NCBI RefSeq assembly: GCF_016865425.1
Contig: NZ_AP023355.1
Coordinates: 5,268,198-5,332,197, forward strand
Length of the DNA: 64,000 nucleotides
DNA from: Actinocatenispora thailandica
Lineage (GTDB): Bacteria; Actinomycetota; Actinomycetes; Mycobacteriales; Micromonosporaceae
Reading direction: 5' to 3'
Under the pieces are notes generated by a model. That model searched no databases, had not been told where the DNA came from, and worked only from the letters and a program-made list of their open reading frames with translations. The position numbers and the translations under genes are program-made. Shown here one piece after another: positions 1-8,059 of the stretch (position 1 is its first letter; each line of letters opens with the position of its first letter).

Positions 1-2
1 AG

Positions 3-209
3 CCGACCCGCACGCCGGTCCCGCTGACCCGTTCCCCGCGCACCTACTGGCTGGGCGAGCATCCCGAACAGCTGGCCTGGCCGGAGGACCACCCGCCGCA
101 GGATCCGGATCCGGCGCCGCGCCACCTCGACACCCCGGACATCGTCATCGGCCGCCGGAACCTCACGGAGCTGCTGCAGCCGCTGTACGACACCCTCACC
201 TCCTGGTAG
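3..209 (+). CDS. C-terminal fragment, polyketide-synthase-like tail (partial)
   Basis: The frame is open from the left edge and stops at TAG 207-209, giving 68 residues of a protein that begins outside the window. It starts with a proline-rich stretch containing VPLTRSPRTYWLGEHPEQ, which resembles the conserved linker after acyltransferase domains of modular polyketide synthases, where a proline-rich segment ends in RYWL. The rest is acidic and proline-rich and ends in a short predicted helix. There is no catalytic motif in the visible part, so the product is a guess from one linker-like motif. The gene runs toward the converging TetR gene at 285-845. Confidence 0.35.
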   Translation, partial: PTRTPVPLTRSPRTYWLGEHPEQLAWPEDHPPQDPDPAPRHLDTPDIVIGRRNLTELLQPLYDTLTSW

Positions 210-284
210 CTGTCGGCGCCGGGCGTCGTCCAGCGACCCCGCGGCCGGACCAGTGTCGGCGAAGGGCTTCTCGTGCAGCGGCGG

Positions 285-845
285 TCACGGGGAGCGGACC
301 AGGGCGCGTGCCAACTCCGTTGCCTGCTGCAGGGTTTCGGTGGGGAGCGGCTGCGTGGCAAGGGCACCCTCGTGCAGCACCAGCAGCCGGGTGGCCAGGG
401 TGGCGGGGGCCGGGCAGCCGGCTTCGGTGGCGAGTTCCTCGAACAGGTTCAGCAGCCAGAGCTTCTCGTCCTCGGCGATCCGGTATGCGGGGTGGGCCGG
501 ATCCGGGAGTTCGGCCATCGCGTTGATGAACGCGCAGCCCCGGGCGCTGGTCCGGGTCCAGGTGCGCAGCGCTTCGAAGGGGGCGGTGACGGCCTCGACG
601 GGATCCTCGCAGGCCGCGACGGCGGCGCGGACCAGGTCTCGCCAGCGCCGGTCGCGTTGGGCCAGGTAGGCGGCCACCAGCCGGTCCTTCGAACCGAACT
701 GGTTGTAGAGGGTTCGTTTGGTCACGCCGGAGTGCTCGGCGATCAGGTCCACCCCGACGGCGGTGATGCCGCGCTCGTAGAACAGTTCTTCCGCGCTGGC
801 CACGATGCGGCGCCCGGCCGGAGTCAGCGGCGGCGTCTGCTGCAC
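285..845 (-). CDS. TetR/AcrR family transcriptional regulator
   Basis: This 186-residue protein has an N-terminal TetR helix-turn-helix: a region around AEELFYERGITAVGVDLIAE followed by the recognition helix in SGVTKRTLYNQFGSKDRLV. The C-terminal all-helical ligand domain resembles AcrR-type regulators. I place the start at GTG 845-843, because GAAGGAG lies five bases upstream. Longer frames starting at GTG 851 or 887 would put the ribosome site or a repeat inside the coding region. The gene is divergent from the alcohol-dehydrogenase-like gene at 914, and two 18-bp direct repeats lie between them. The likely role is autoregulation plus control of the oxidoreductase. The ligand is unknown. 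Confidence 0.88.
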   Translation of the reverse strand: MQQTPPLTPAGRRIVASAEELFYERGITAVGVDLIAEHSGVTKRTLYNQFGSKDRLVAAYLAQRDRRWRDLVRAAVAACEDPVEAVTAPFEALRTWTRTSARGCAFINAMAELPDPAHPAYRIAEDEKLWLLNLFEELATEAGCPAPATLATRLLVLHEGALATQPLPTETLQQATELARALVRSP

Positions 846-854
846 GAGCACTCC

Positions 855-900
855 TTCACAGATCGGTGTACCGTGGTTCGGGTTCACAGATCAGTATACC
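855..900. promoter_or_regulatory. Two direct repeats, candidate TetR operators
   Basis: TTCACAGATCGGTGTACC (855-872) and TTCACAGATCAGTATACC (883-900) differ at two of 18 positions and start 28 bp apart. They fill the gap between the divergent TetR start (845) and the oxidoreductase start (914). The position suggests that the TetR protein controls both promoters. Binding is inferred. Confidence 0.6.
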
Positions 901-913
901 TAGGGGGTCAGGC

Positions 914-2011
914 GTGAGCGCGTCCTCGACCATGCGAGCAGTGCGGATCATCGAACACGGCGGGCCGGAGGTCCTCCGCACGACGGAGGTGGCCGTGCCG
1001 GTCCCCCGGGCCGGCGAGGTGCTGGTGCGGGTCGCCGCGGTGGCCCTCAACAACACGGACCTGTGGACCCGGGAGGGCGCGTACGGTCGCCCGGGTGAGC
1101 CCGCCGCCCGGTCCGGCTGGCGCGGGCCGATCGCCTTCCCCCGCACCCAGGGCGCCGACGTGGCCGGTCGAGTTGCCGCGGTCGGCCCCGGCGTGCCGGG
1201 AAGCCTGGTCGGGCGCCGGGTGGTCGTCGATCCGGCGATCTACGCGGGTGAGGGGCCGGACGCGAACCCGGTGGGCCTGATGGGCAGCGAGCGCGACGGC
1301 GGGTACGCCGAGTACGTCACGGCGCCCGCGCAGCAGGTCCATGACGTGACGGAGTCCCCACTCACCGACGACCAGCTCGCGACACTGCCGACCGCCTACG
1401 GGACGGCACTGGGGATGATCGAGCGCGGCCGGCTTCGCGACGGCGAGACCGCCCTGATCTCCGGGGCGTCCGGCGGTGTGGGCATCGCGCTGGTCCAACT
1501 CGCCCAGGCCCGCGGAGCACGAGTGGTTGCCATCAGCAGCGGCGCCAAGATCGGCGTACTGCGCGAAGCCGGGGTACGGCACGTCGTCGACCGGGCGGCG
1601 GACGTGGCCGAGCAGGTTCGTGCCGCCGCCCCCGACGGCGTCGACGTGGTGCTCGACGTGGTCGCCGGCGATCTGCTCAGCGACGGGCTGCCGCTGATGC
1701 GGGAGGGCGGCCGGTGGGTGGTCGCCGGTGCACTGGGTGGATACGGCGTGGCCTTCGACGTGCGCCGGCTGTACCTGCACAACGCGCAGGTCATCGGATC
1801 GGCGATGCACACGCGCACCCACTTCGCACTGCTCATGGAGCTGGCCCGGCGCGGCGCGATCCGGCCCGTCGTCGCCGCGACGTTCCCCCTGCAACAGGCG
1901 GCTCGGGCGCAGGAACAGCTCGCCCGCCGACGCCACGTCGGCAAGATCGTCCTGCACCCCGGACAGGCATCCACACCGGCAGCGGCTCCGGTGGACCGCG
2001 GTCGCCGCTGA
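914..2011 (+). CDS. Zinc-type alcohol dehydrogenase / quinone oxidoreductase-like protein
   Basis: The 365-residue protein belongs to the medium-chain dehydrogenase/reductase superfamily. It has an N-terminal GroES-like domain (GGPEVLR, GEVLVRVAAVALNNTDLW) and a Rossmann domain with the NADPH-binding motif GASGGVGIALVQLAQARGA. The cysteine ligands of the structural zinc are absent, as in quinone oxidoreductases, so an NADPH-dependent reductase acting on quinones or enones is more likely than a zinc alcohol dehydrogenase. The chosen start is GTG 914, preceded by AGGGGGT at 902-908; an in-frame ATG lies at 932. The gene is divergent from the TetR regulator and shares the repeat-containing promoter region with it. 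Confidence 0.87.
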   Translation: MSASSTMRAVRIIEHGGPEVLRTTEVAVPVPRAGEVLVRVAAVALNNTDLWTREGAYGRPGEPAARSGWRGPIAFPRTQGADVAGRVAAVGPGVPGSLVGRRVVVDPAIYAGEGPDANPVGLMGSERDGGYAEYVTAPAQQVHDVTESPLTDDQLATLPTAYGTALGMIERGRLRDGETALISGASGGVGIALVQLAQARGARVVAISSGAKIGVLREAGVRHVVDRAADVAEQVRAAAPDGVDVVLDVVAGDLLSDGLPLMREGGRWVVAGALGGYGVAFDVRRLYLHNAQVIGSAMHTRTHFALLMELARRGAIRPVVAATFPLQQAARAQEQLARRRHVGKIVLHPGQASTPAAAPVDRGRR

Positions 2012-2056
2012 ACCACCCAGCGGACGCACCGCGGGCAACGATCCCGTACCGGCGCA

Positions 2057-2080
2057 GCCCGGCCACCGCACCGGCCGGGC
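2057..2080 (+). terminator. GC-rich hairpin after oxidoreductase gene
   Basis: A perfect 8-bp stem (GCCCGGCC / GGCCGGGC) with an 8-base loop lies 45 bp after the oxidoreductase stop and before the next gene. No T-run follows, as is common in actinomycetes, so the terminator function is only suggested. Confidence 0.4.
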
Positions 2081-2137
2081 CGCCGATGACCATCCGCCCG
2101 ATGTGTCGCGACCGCTGTCTGCGGGAAAGTATCGGGC

Positions 2138-3850
2138 ATGACCTTCAGCGGGGAGATCTCCCGGCGGCTGGTGCTGGGACCGGTGTTGCGATGCGCCACG
2201 GACGACACGGCGAGTATCTGGGTGGAGACCGACTCCCCGGCGCGGGTCGAGGTCCGCGCCGGGGACGTCAGCGCGCACGCGGACACCTTCACCGCCTTCG
2301 GGCATCACTACGCGCTCGTCGTAGCGTCGGGCCTGGGACCCGGCGCCGACCTGCCGTACTCGGTGCGGCTCGACGGTGAGCGGGTCTGGCCGCCGCGGCG
2401 CGGCGAGTACCCGCCGAGCCGGCTGCGCACCCGGGGCGGGCCGCCCGCGACGGTGCGGGTGATGTTCGGCTCCTGCCGGGAGGCCTCCCCCTACACCGAC
2501 GACGGGTTCCCGCCGGATGCGCTGGACACCTTCGCCCGCACGCTGGCCAGGGGCGACGCCGCGGTACCGGATCTCCTGTTGCTGCTGGGCGACCAGGTGT
2601 ACGCGGACGAGATCTCCGCCGACACCCAGCGGTACCTGCGCGACCGGCGCGAGCATGGTGACGGCCCGTCGGACGCGCCGACCGACCAGGCCGCCGACTT
2701 CGAGGAGTACACGAGGCTCTACCACGAGTCGTGGACCGATCCGGAGATCCGCTGGCTGCTGTCCACCGTGCCGTCCGCGATGATCTTCGACGACCACGAG
2801 ATCGTGGACGACTGGAACACCTCGGCCGCCTGGCGCGCACGGATCCACGCCACCACCTGGTGGCGCCGCCGCATCGTCGGCGGGCTCGCCTCGTACTGGG
2901 TGTACCAGCAGCTGGGCAACCTCACCCCGGACCAGCTGGCCAGCGACGAGACGGCCCGCGAGGTGTTGACCGGCGGCGACGCGTCGGCGGCACTGGCCCG
3001 CCTCGCCATCGTCAGCGACCGCGCCACCGATCCGGCCACACCGACGGTCGGCCCGAGCTGGAGCTACCGCATCGACCTGGCCCGTACCCGGGTGTTGGTG
3101 CTGGACAACCGCAGCGGCCGGGTGCTCACACCGGGCCGGCGGCAGATGCTCTCCCCCACCGACTGGGACTGGCTCACCGAGCAGGTGCGCGGCGACTACG
3201 ACCACCTGATCGTCGGCGCGTCGCTACCGTGGCTGTTGCCGCCGGCCATCCACGACCTGGAGACCGCCGACGAGAAGCTCGCCGACTCGCCCCGGGCGCT
3301 GGTCGCGGCCGGGGCGGAACGGGTGCGCCAGGTCGCCGACATGGAGCACTGGGCCGCCTTCCGGGACTCCTTCGAACGGTTCGGCGAGCTGCTGCGCGAC
3401 GTCTCCGCCGGGAGGTGCACGCCGCGGCCGCCGGCCAGCATCAGCGTGCTGTCCGGCGACGTGCACCACAGCTACGTCGCCGCCGCCGACCTCGGCCCCG
3501 ACCAGCGAAGCCGGGTGTACCAGCTGACCTGTTCGCCGACCCACAACCAGGCTCCGCCGGAGATGAAGATCGGCTTCCGGATCGGCTGGAGCCGCGCCGC
3601 CGCCGGGATCGCCGCGGGCATCGCCCGGCTGGCCCGGGTACCGCGGCCGGGGCCACGCTGGCGCAAGCTCGCCGGCCCGTACTTCTCCAACGCCGTCGGG
3701 ACACTGGAGCTGCGGGCCCGGTCGGCCCGGGTCCGGTTGGACGGCACGGCACGAGACGCCGCGGGTCGCCCGGTGCTGCAACCGCTGGCCCAGGTGCCGC
3801 TGGCCTGGCGCGGCGGCGGTCAGGCGGTGCGGCGGATCCGGCCGGCGTAG
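2138..3850 (+). CDS. PhoD-like alkaline phosphatase D family metallophosphatase
   Basis: This 570-residue protein carries the ordered metal-binding motifs of the PhoD metallophosphatase family: FGSCREASPY, LLLGDQVYADE, IFDDHEIVDDWN and SGDVHHSY. An N-terminal beta-sandwich precedes the catalytic domain. No Sec or Tat signal is visible at the N-terminus, so unlike secreted PhoD enzymes it may act in the cytoplasm. Members of the family hydrolyse phosphodiesters or phosphomonoesters using Fe/Ca, but the substrate here is unknown. The start ATG 2138 is preceded by GGGAAAG. The 3' end overlaps the convergent SIS-domain gene by 31 bp. Confidence 0.88.
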   Translation: MTFSGEISRRLVLGPVLRCATDDTASIWVETDSPARVEVRAGDVSAHADTFTAFGHHYALVVASGLGPGADLPYSVRLDGERVWPPRRGEYPPSRLRTRGGPPATVRVMFGSCREASPYTDDGFPPDALDTFARTLARGDAAVPDLLLLLGDQVYADEISADTQRYLRDRREHGDGPSDAPTDQAADFEEYTRLYHESWTDPEIRWLLSTVPSAMIFDDHEIVDDWNTSAAWRARIHATTWWRRRIVGGLASYWVYQQLGNLTPDQLASDETAREVLTGGDASAALARLAIVSDRATDPATPTVGPSWSYRIDLARTRVLVLDNRSGRVLTPGRRQMLSPTDWDWLTEQVRGDYDHLIVGASLPWLLPPAIHDLETADEKLADSPRALVAAGAERVRQVADMEHWAAFRDSFERFGELLRDVSAGRCTPRPPASISVLSGDVHHSYVAAADLGPDQRSRVYQLTCSPTHNQAPPEMKIGFRIGWSRAAAGIAAGIARLARVPRPGPRWRKLAGPYFSNAVGTLELRARSARVRLDGTARDAAGRPVLQPLAQVPLAWRGGGQAVRRIRPA

Positions 3851-4572
3851 CGCTGTTCCAGCGCCTGGTTGTGCTCGTCGCCACCGGGCACGTTCGCGGA
3901 CAGGTAGATCGGCGGCTGCTCACCGGCGTCGAGCAGCCGACGCACCACCTCGGTGGTGATCATCTGGGCCAGCATCGCCGCGGTCAGCGACGACACGGCG
4001 CCGACCGCACCGCCGCCGGGCAGCGGCAGTACCGCGTCACCGAAGGGGGCGCCGTTGTCGAGCACCACGTCGGCGACCTCCGACAGCCGCTGCCCGGACG
4101 GGTGCCGCGGCTCGGCCTTGGCCGTGTGGTCCAGCGAGGTGATCGCGATCAGCTTGTGCCCGCGCTGCTTGACGGTACGGGCCAGTTCCACCGTCGAGCC
4201 GTTGATGCCGGAGCTGGAGGCGATCACGAACACGTCGCTGGGCTGGATGTTCGCCAGTTCCAGGACGCGGTGCGCGATGGCCGGGTCACGCTCCAGCAGC
4301 GGGTCGGACAGCACCGACGGCGGCTGCCCGCCGAACACGACCACGTCGCGCAGCGCGAGCTTGTTGGTCGGCACCAGCCCACCGGCGCGGCCGGCGATCT
4401 CCATCGCCAGCGCCTCGGAGTGGCCGCTGCCGAACGCCTGGATCACGCCGCCGTCGCGCAGGCTCGCCACGATCAGGTCCGCCGCCTGCCCCACCGCGTC
4501 GGCCTGGCTGTCGATCACCCGGTCCAGCACCGTGCGGGCGGCAGCCGCGTAGACCGCACCATCCACCGTCAT
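3820..4572 (-). CDS. SIS domain sugar isomerase-like protein (UPF0309 type)
   Basis: The 250-residue product contains an SIS phosphosugar-binding fold, with QAFGSGHSEALAMEIAGRAG as the nucleotide-sugar-type loop and VFVIASSSGINGSTVELA as the serine-rich phosphate-binding strand. It is the length of UPF0309 / sugar isomerase domain proteins. The start is ATG 4572 with GGTGAGGA upstream. It is divergent from a BadF/BadG-type sugar kinase at 4762, which suggests that the two act on the same (amino)sugar phosphate. The exact reaction cannot be read from the sequence; MurQ-like etherase or amino-sugar isomerase chemistry are both possible. Its 3' end overlaps the PhoD-like gene. Confidence 0.82.
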   Translation of the reverse strand: MTVDGAVYAAAARTVLDRVIDSQADAVGQAADLIVASLRDGGVIQAFGSGHSEALAMEIAGRAGGLVPTNKLALRDVVVFGGQPPSVLSDPLLERDPAIAHRVLELANIQPSDVFVIASSSGINGSTVELARTVKQRGHKLIAITSLDHTAKAEPRHPSGQRLSEVADVVLDNGAPFGDAVLPLPGGGAVGAVSSLTAAMLAQMITTEVVRRLLDAGEQPPIYLSANVPGGDEHNQALEQRYAGRIRRTA

Positions 4573-4761
4573 TCGGTCCTCACCCTTTGCTCTCGTTCGC
4601 GCCGGCGGCGCCGCGCCAGGGGCGCCGCACCGCTCTGCAGGGTCGGGCACAACGCGCAACCGTGACGTCAGGTACGCGAATGTCCCGCATTTCGATCAAT
4701 TCTCGTCAGGCACCACACGTATCATGCACGATTGTCGTACCCGCTCGACCCGGGAGCACCG

Positions 4762-5766
4762 ATGCGGCTGGCCCTCGGCCTGGACATGGGCGGTACCGCG
4801 ACCCGCGCGGTGCTCGCCGCCGAGTCCGGTGTCGTGCTCGGTACCGGGGCGGCCGGTCCCGGCAACCCGTTCGCGCACGCACCCGAGGGCGCGGCCGGCG
4901 CGTTGCGCGAGGCCGTGCGCGCGGCGCTGGGCGACCACGATCCCGCCGCGGTGGGCCTGGGGGTGCTCGGCGTGGCCGGCGGCAACGTGCTCACCGTCCC
5001 GGCCGTCGGCGACACGTTCCGCCGAGCCTGGGGCGATCTTGGCCTGCGCTGCCCGATGCGCGTCGTCAGCGACGTGGAGGTCGCCTACGCAGCGGGCACC
5101 GCCGAACCCGACGGCACGATCCTGATCGCCGGCACCGGTACCGCGGCAGGCCGCATCACCGGTCACCGGATGACCCGCGCGTTCGCCGGGTACGGCTGGC
5201 TGCTCGGCGACGAGGGCGCCGGGTTCTGGCTCGGCCGGGAAGCGGTCCGGGCGCTGCTCATGGTCACCGACGGCCTGCGGCCACCCGGCATGCTCACCGA
5301 CCTGGTTGCCGCCCAGCTGCCCGTCGACCCGGCGAACCCGGGCAGCGACACCGAACGCACCGTCAGCGCGGTCGACCACGCCCATCCGCTGCGCCTCGCC
5401 CGGCTGGCGTCGCTGGTCAGTACCGCCGCCGAGGCCGGTGACCCGGTCGCGGAAGACATCGTGGAGCGCGCCGGCCGGCATCTGTTCACGCTGGCCACCG
5501 CGGCGTACGGGGGCGGCCCGCTGGTGCTGTCCGGCAGCGTGATCCGGCCCGCCACGCCGGTCGGTGCACAGTTGCGCCGGCGGCTGGCCGGCTGGTCGCC
5601 CGGTCCGCACCAGTCGGCGCCGCGGGTACTGACCGCCGGCAGCGGTGCGGCCGGGGCTGCCTGGCTCGCCACCGCCGCGCTGCCCGGCATCACCGACCCG
5701 GCCGCGCTGCACCGCTCGATCGTCGGTACGGCGGACGAGTGGCCGGCCGCCGCATCGCCGCGGTGA
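4762..5766 (+). CDS. N-acetylglucosamine kinase-like BadF/BadG/BcrA ATPase
   Basis: The 334-residue protein begins with the phosphate-1 loop LGLDMGGTATRAVLA and contains VSDVEVAYAAG, an IAGTGTAAGRITG phosphate-2-type loop and an adenosine-motif region LVLSGSVIRPA. These are features of the ASKHA sugar kinases related to eukaryotic N-acetylglucosamine kinase. Sugar phosphorylation in the cytoplasm is the likely role, and the substrate may be GlcNAc or MurNAc. The start ATG 4762 is preceded by GGGAG; an upstream in-frame start at 4732 lacks such a site. It is divergent from the SIS-domain protein, with 189 bp between the starts. Confidence 0.82.
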   Translation: MRLALGLDMGGTATRAVLAAESGVVLGTGAAGPGNPFAHAPEGAAGALREAVRAALGDHDPAAVGLGVLGVAGGNVLTVPAVGDTFRRAWGDLGLRCPMRVVSDVEVAYAAGTAEPDGTILIAGTGTAAGRITGHRMTRAFAGYGWLLGDEGAGFWLGREAVRALLMVTDGLRPPGMLTDLVAAQLPVDPANPGSDTERTVSAVDHAHPLRLARLASLVSTAAEAGDPVAEDIVERAGRHLFTLATAAYGGGPLVLSGSVIRPATPVGAQLRRRLAGWSPGPHQSAPRVLTAGSGAAGAAWLATAALPGITDPAALHRSIVGTADEWPAAASPR

Positions 5767-5806
5767 GCCCGACGCGGGGAGGCTTTACTGGGCGGCGCGG
5801 TTGGGT

Positions 5807-5825
5807 TCGTGGGATGCGCCCACGA
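5807..5825. terminator. Small hairpin between convergent genes
   Basis: CGTGGG and CCCACG (plus one flanking T-A pair) form a 7-bp stem with a 5-base loop, lying between the converging kinase and CHAD genes. There is no T-run; it could end either transcript. Confidence 0.35.
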
Positions 5826-5855
5826 GTGCGGCACGGCGGTCGGCATGGTCGGCGG

Positions 5856-6953
5856 TCACCGTTCGAGCCAGTGCCGGAGCCGGGGTTTGCGGAGCCTGCG
5901 TCGTGCCCGGGGTAGCCGGGCGAGCAGGTCACGGGCGGCGGCATTGCGGTCGGCGACGAGGATCCCGTAGCTGAAGGCGTTCTCGCCGGCCAGGTGCGCT
6001 CGCATCCCGTGGTCACGCAGCAGGTCGGCGGTAAGCCACGCGTCGTGCAGATCGCCGAGCAGGTCCTGCATGACCCGCAGCCTGCGCACCAGCCTGCGGG
6101 CGGGGTGGCCAGCGGCGGGCAGCACGACCTCCAACGCGTACCGCGCCCGCTTGTACGCCTTGCGTGCCTCGTGCAGCGCCGTCTCGCCGGATGCCGCGGC
6201 GGCGACGGGTGCCCGCGGCGGGTGGCGCAACGCGGCGTCCAGCTTGCGGTCGGCGCGCCGCAGTGCCTTGGCGGCGCAGGCCGTCGCCTGCTGGTAGGAG
6301 ATCGCGCGCGGCTCGGCGACGAGTTGATCCAGCCGATCGAGCAGCCCGGCGTACCGCTGGCTGGCGAGTGCGCGCAGCAGCCGGCTTCGGGCCTTCTCGG
6401 CGCCGCGGGCGACGCGTCGGCCGATCCGGTCGGCGACCGGACCGACGATCAGCTCCGGGTCCACCGCGTCGATCGCCGCCGCGAGGTTCGCCGACATCAC
6501 GTCCGCGTCGCGAACCGCGCCCAGCCGCCGGCCCAGCCAGCCCAGCTCGGCCCTGAGCGGCTCGGTGGTTTCGCTGCGCAGCAACGGCCGGAAGGCACGC
6601 AGCGTGCACCGCAGCCGCCGGACCGCGATCCGCAGGTCGTGCACCGCGTCGGAATCACCGGCCCGCGCTCCCGGATCGTTGGCCACGAGCGCGTCCCGCT
6701 GCGCCGCCAGGTACTCCCCGATCAGCCGCCCGCCGACGGGTTCGCCGCGCTGCGTCGGGAGTGGCCGGTCGCGGAACCGCTCGGCCGACCCGGCCCGGGC
6801 ACCGTTCGCGGCGGGCCGGGCACCGGCCGCGTCGAGACGGGCCTCCAGCACGTCGAGGAGGACCGGGACGCGATATGTGCGGATCGTCGCTGTGGTGATC
6901 ATGGCTGTGAGCAGGTGGTCGAGCAACCACGACCGGTCTCGGCGTCGGGCCAA
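5856..6953 (-). CDS. CHAD domain protein
   Basis: The product is rich in Arg and helical, with the CHAD histidine/arginine signature VHDLRIAVRRLRCTLRAF and later HEARKAYKRARYALE, both typical of the conserved histidine alpha-helical domain that binds polyphosphate. No CYTH phosphatase domain is present, although many CHAD proteins are fused to one; the first 90 residues are low-complexity and not recognised. The start is uncertain. TTG 6953 has GGAGGGG 11 bases upstream, ATG 6902 is the first ATG but lacks a ribosome site, and GTG 7046 gives the longest frame. By family knowledge it may associate with polyphosphate granules. Confidence 0.8.
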   Translation of the reverse strand: MARRRDRSWLLDHLLTAMITTATIRTYRVPVLLDVLEARLDAAGARPAANGARAGSAERFRDRPLPTQRGEPVGGRLIGEYLAAQRDALVANDPGARAGDSDAVHDLRIAVRRLRCTLRAFRPLLRSETTEPLRAELGWLGRRLGAVRDADVMSANLAAAIDAVDPELIVGPVADRIGRRVARGAEKARSRLLRALASQRYAGLLDRLDQLVAEPRAISYQQATACAAKALRRADRKLDAALRHPPRAPVAAAASGETALHEARKAYKRARYALEVVLPAAGHPARRLVRRLRVMQDLLGDLHDAWLTADLLRDHGMRAHLAGENAFSYGILVADRNAAARDLLARLPRARRRLRKPRLRHWLER

Positions 6954-7187
6954 CCGGTCAATTGCCCCTCCATCGTACGACCCGACGAGGTCGTTGTCTT
7001 GGCTCGACCCGGCCGATCGGTGCACGCTGCACGGGGGCGTCGGCACCGACCCCGGCCCACCACCAGGATCGGCTGGCTCAGCGCTACGCGAGTGCCCTTC
7101 TCGGCGCTACGATCTGGCTAACGGGTCCTTGCGGAGCGGACAGCCCCGCCAAGCCTGACATGAGGCAGGATCCGCGGGGAGCGCGGT

Positions 7188-8012
7188 TTGGCTGTCGTCG
7201 GCATCGTTGTCGGTGTGCTCATCGTCCTCGCGCTGTGGCTGGCTACCGGCGTGCGGATCGTCAAACAGTACGAGCGGGGCCTGGTCTTCCGGTTCGGCCG
7301 CCTCCGCTCGGCGGTGCGTGGTCCCGGCCTGGTGCTGTTCGCGCCGGTCCTGGACCGGCTGCGCAAGGTCAACATGCAGATCGTGACCATGCCGGTGCCT
7401 GCGCAGGAAGGCATCACCCGGGACAATGTGACCGTCCGGGTCGATGCCGTGGTCTATTTCAACGTGTTGGACCCGGCGCGGGCCATCATCAACGTGCAGG
7501 ACTACCTGTTCGCCATCGAGCAGGTCGCGCAGACCTCGCTGCGCTCCATCATCGGCAAGAGCGAGCTCGACGATCTGCTGTCCAACCGGGACAAACTCAA
7601 CCAGGGCCTGGAAGTCATGATCGACAACCCGGCGCTGGGCTGGGGAATCCACATCGACCGGGTCGAGATCAAGGACGTGGCGCTGCCGGAGACGATGAAG
7701 CGGTCGATGTCGCGCCAGGCCGAAGCCGAACGCGAACGCCGGGCCCGGGTCATCTCCGCCGACGGCGAACTCCAGGCATCCGAGAAACTCGCCCAGGCGG
7801 CACACGCCATGGCCGACACCCCCGGCGCGTTGCAGCTGCGGCTGCTGGAGACGGTGGTGGAGGTCGCCGCCGAGAAGAACTCCACCCTCGTTCTGCCGTT
7901 CCCCGTGGAACTGCTGCGGTTCGTGGAGAAGCTACCGGCCGGCGAGGTCGGCCGCCTTCGGGACACACTGGCCCGCCAGGCTCCCGCCACCGAGACGACG
8001 GTGGCCCACTGA
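7188..8012 (+). CDS. SPFH/band 7 (slipin/stomatin-like) membrane protein
   Basis: The 274-residue protein has one N-terminal transmembrane helix (VVGIVVGVLIVLALWLATGV) followed by a band 7 domain with the typical EGITRDNVTVRVDAVVYF and LGWGIHIDRVEIKDVALP motifs, then a helical coiled-coil tail. Slipins form membrane-bound oligomeric scaffolds in lipid microdomains. The start is TTG 7188, with GGGGAG six bases upstream. It is divergent from the CHAD gene. No NfeD partner, which often accompanies slipins, is adjacent. Confidence 0.9.
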   Translation: MAVVGIVVGVLIVLALWLATGVRIVKQYERGLVFRFGRLRSAVRGPGLVLFAPVLDRLRKVNMQIVTMPVPAQEGITRDNVTVRVDAVVYFNVLDPARAIINVQDYLFAIEQVAQTSLRSIIGKSELDDLLSNRDKLNQGLEVMIDNPALGWGIHIDRVEIKDVALPETMKRSMSRQAEAERERRARVISADGELQASEKLAQAAHAMADTPGALQLRLLETVVEVAAEKNSTLVLPFPVELLRFVEKLPAGEVGRLRDTLARQAPATETTVAH

Positions 8013-8059
8013 CGCTGCCCGCCTCGATACCGGCCCGCCGTCGACCTCGGCGACGAGGG

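Noticed and set aside
908-3205. Long minus-strand open frame opposite the oxidoreductase and PhoD genes
   Set aside because: Low-complexity Arg/Pro/Gly translation without domains; it is the mirror of real genes in GC-rich DNA.
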